A DNA stretch of 62,859 nt, taken from contig NZ_MBKP01000016.1 of NCBI RefSeq assembly GCF_002243045.1, positions 1-62,859 of the forward strand, read 5' to 3'. Of this stretch, positions 61,694 through 62,859 are shown one piece after another. Each line of letters begins with the position of its first letter. Position 1 is the stretch's first letter. Under the pieces are notes generated by a model. That model made no database searches and was not told where the DNA came from. It was given only the letters and a program-made list of their open reading frames with translations. Origin of the DNA: Methanolobus psychrotolerans (GTDB lineage Archaea > Halobacteriota > Methanosarcinia > Methanosarcinales > Methanosarcinaceae). The position numbers and the translations under genes are program-made.

Positions 61694-61728
61694 TGTCCAC
61701 TATTAATTGTGGACACTATATAAATTTA
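61694..61728 (-). promoter_or_regulatory. TATA box and operator of the winged-helix fragment
   Basis: Reading the minus strand, TAAATTTATATAG (61716-61728) is a TATA-like box directly followed by the perfect inverted repeat TGTCCAC / GTGGACA with an 8-base spacer (61694-61715), then the start codon. A protein bound here would block initiation, so autoregulation is likely. Confidence 0.6.
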
Positions 61729-62551
61729 ATTATAAACAAGATTTGAGAAACAGAATGCTATTGATAGATATTTCCTGAAAAGGCAAAGTAAAATGTTACT
61801 TAATTTTAAGGAAATATTTTAAACAGATATTCAAAGACGTAGTTAATTGATTTCCTATAATTTCATAACCCAAGGTAGAATTAACCATTCATTAAATAAT
61901 GGCTTGTAAAAACCTGTACTTAATTTTAACCACAAAGGTTGCAAAAAACTTCTTAAAGGAATTATGCCTCAAACGTCAGCTATCGGATACCATCTTTAAT
62001 TGAATACTTGCAAAAGATAACTGACAAGATATACTCTTGAGATGGCCTTGGTAAATCTCTATAATTCATTTGAGAGGTTTTTACAGATTATTAAGGTGAA
62101 TGTCTAGCTGAAGAGGATTAAGGCTTACAGGAGAATTATAGGCAATTTACAAGCACTCAATCTTCTCCGTCTGAAGGAGAATGAAGATTATCTAAGTCTC
62201 GATTCCTGCTACAATGAATAGTTGTTTCTGCTTTAAAAGCAAATCCTATTTTTCTATAAGCAATAACAAACATCCATTCTCATGGTCCTTCCGTCACCAG
62301 CGCCGCAGGCCCAAGTCGCCTGACACTAAGTACTAGGAAAACCATCTTTAAAATGAGTAGATATATGAGGCTTAACCATTTGCCTCTAAAATTCTTCTTT
62401 TCCCCTAATATCTTCTTAAAATACTTGTTTCTGTAAAAATTTGCATAAACATAGCTTAAATCAAAATCTAAGTTATATAGAAAGGATTATACTTAATTAA
62501 AGCTATTTTAGGTTTGCAAACATCAAAATAACTCGCAAAAAGGTATAATCC
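61729..62551. other. long A+T-rich region with decayed coding sequence
   Basis: No intact gene. At about 62060-62221 the plus strand reads protein-like (FERFLQIIKVNV, a stop, then AYRRIIGNLQALNLLRLKE), suggesting a dead gene. The same stretch holds a hairpin with AATCTTC/GAAGATT arms (62159-62189). A G+C-rich patch lies at about 62285-62320. Nothing else recognisable. Confidence 0.35.
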
Positions 62552-62859
62552 ATGATTAAGATTATTGGCAAGGGATATAAGAAAGTATTGCTTCAAGTAT
62601 GTGACTTTACAGGAAATTGTGAAGTAAAAACAATAAGTTTAAAAAGTGTCAACGGCATAAAAGAATACGAAAAATTATTTGGAAAAAAGATAGAGGCCAA
62701 AAAAGAAAATATAAAAGTCCGTATCATTCACATAACTCAGACAATGCTTAGCGATTTCTTTAACCTGTTTGAAAGAACCATATCCAAAGCCACAATATTA
62801 AGTTTGATAACACAGAACAATACAAAATTTAAATTTATATTCTCAACAAAAAATACACA
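62552..62859 (+). CDS. unknown protein, N-terminal part (runs off the window)
   Basis: ATG at 62552 opens at least 102 codons without a stop up to the window end. The protein is basic and mixed alpha/beta (MIKIIGKGYKKVLLQVCDFTG, then VRIIHITQTMLSDFFNLFERT). No motif is recognised. Confidence 0.55.
   Translation, partial: MIKIIGKGYKKVLLQVCDFTGNCEVKTISLKSVNGIKEYEKLFGKKIEAKKENIKVRIIHITQTMLSDFFNLFERTISKATILSLITQNNTKFKFIFSTKNT

Noticed and set aside
62285-62335. G+C-rich patch considered as a tRNA or attachment site
   Set aside because: No cloverleaf, T-loop or CCA-adjacent pattern could be built from it.

Overview
The window looks like a large defence island of a methanogenic archaeon, probably of the Methanosarcinales (Methanolobus/Methanococcoides-like). 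This is inferred from archaeal-style TATA boxes close to start codons, an archaeal lipoprotein, archaeal CARF-type winged-helix regulators, and transposases of kinds common in that group. There are no rRNA or tRNA genes and no CRISPR array. Base composition is patchy: brxC, pglX, pglZ and brxL are richer in G+C, while the viperin block, the Gabija pair and the dGTPase are very A+T-rich. This suggests piecemeal acquisition.

Layout. (1) 1-2511: tail of a DUF234-type ATPase, then decayed genes. (2) 2645-4033: a transglutaminase-like lipoprotein. (3) 4052-10924: a CARF-type regulator facing a palindrome, then a plus-strand run of prokaryotic viperin, an archaeal adenylate-kinase-like nucleotide kinase, a second C-terminally shortened viperin, a 1003-residue TPR protein ending in a candidate HEPN RNase motif, and a HAD 5'-nucleotidase-like protein. 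(4) 10925-11775: an IS1-family element with a frameshifted transposase. (5) 11777-18513: a second CARF-type regulator with its own palindrome, facing an HhH-glycosylase-like protein, a zinc-ribbon protein, an XPD/DinG-like helicase and a UvrD-like helicase with an inserted nuclease-like segment. (6) 18665-43823: a BREX locus (brxB, brxC, pglX, pglZ, brxL; no brxA seen). pglX is split in two by an AlbA_2/RecG-like gene with an 11-bp tandem repeat array, and the locus carries passengers between pglX and pglZ: a Gabija pair (gajA, gajB), a complete IS1634-type element, a dGTPase, an AAA15 ATPase and an AIPR protein. (7) 57954 down to 43880 on the minus strand: a UvrD-like helicase, a giant DUF4011-helicase-Vsr protein and a complete type I-like Wadjet operon jetABCD. 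(8) 58417-62859: a third CARF-type regulator, an internally deleted IS630 remnant, two hairpins, small unknown genes, a winged-helix gene with a 19-bp inverted repeat across its start, and a partial gene running off the end.

How the parts may work together. BREX modifies self DNA (PglX) and blocks phage replication. Gabija (nucleotide-sensing nuclease plus helicase), Wadjet (cleavage of closed circular DNA) and the DUF4011-helicase-Vsr protein add nucleic-acid-targeting layers. Viperin with its kinase, the 5'-nucleotidase and the dGTPase act on the nucleotide pool. The three CARF-type regulators each have a palindrome next to their start codon; two face a defence-like gene set and one lies upstream of the Wadjet/helicase block. 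This raises the possibility that non-CRISPR defences here are switched by a nucleotide-type ligand. The least described parts are the CARF / viperin / kinase / viperin / TPR-HEPN / nucleotidase block, the CARF / HhH / zinc-ribbon / XPD-like / helicase-nuclease block, and the split pglX with its repeat-bearing AlbA_2 insert.
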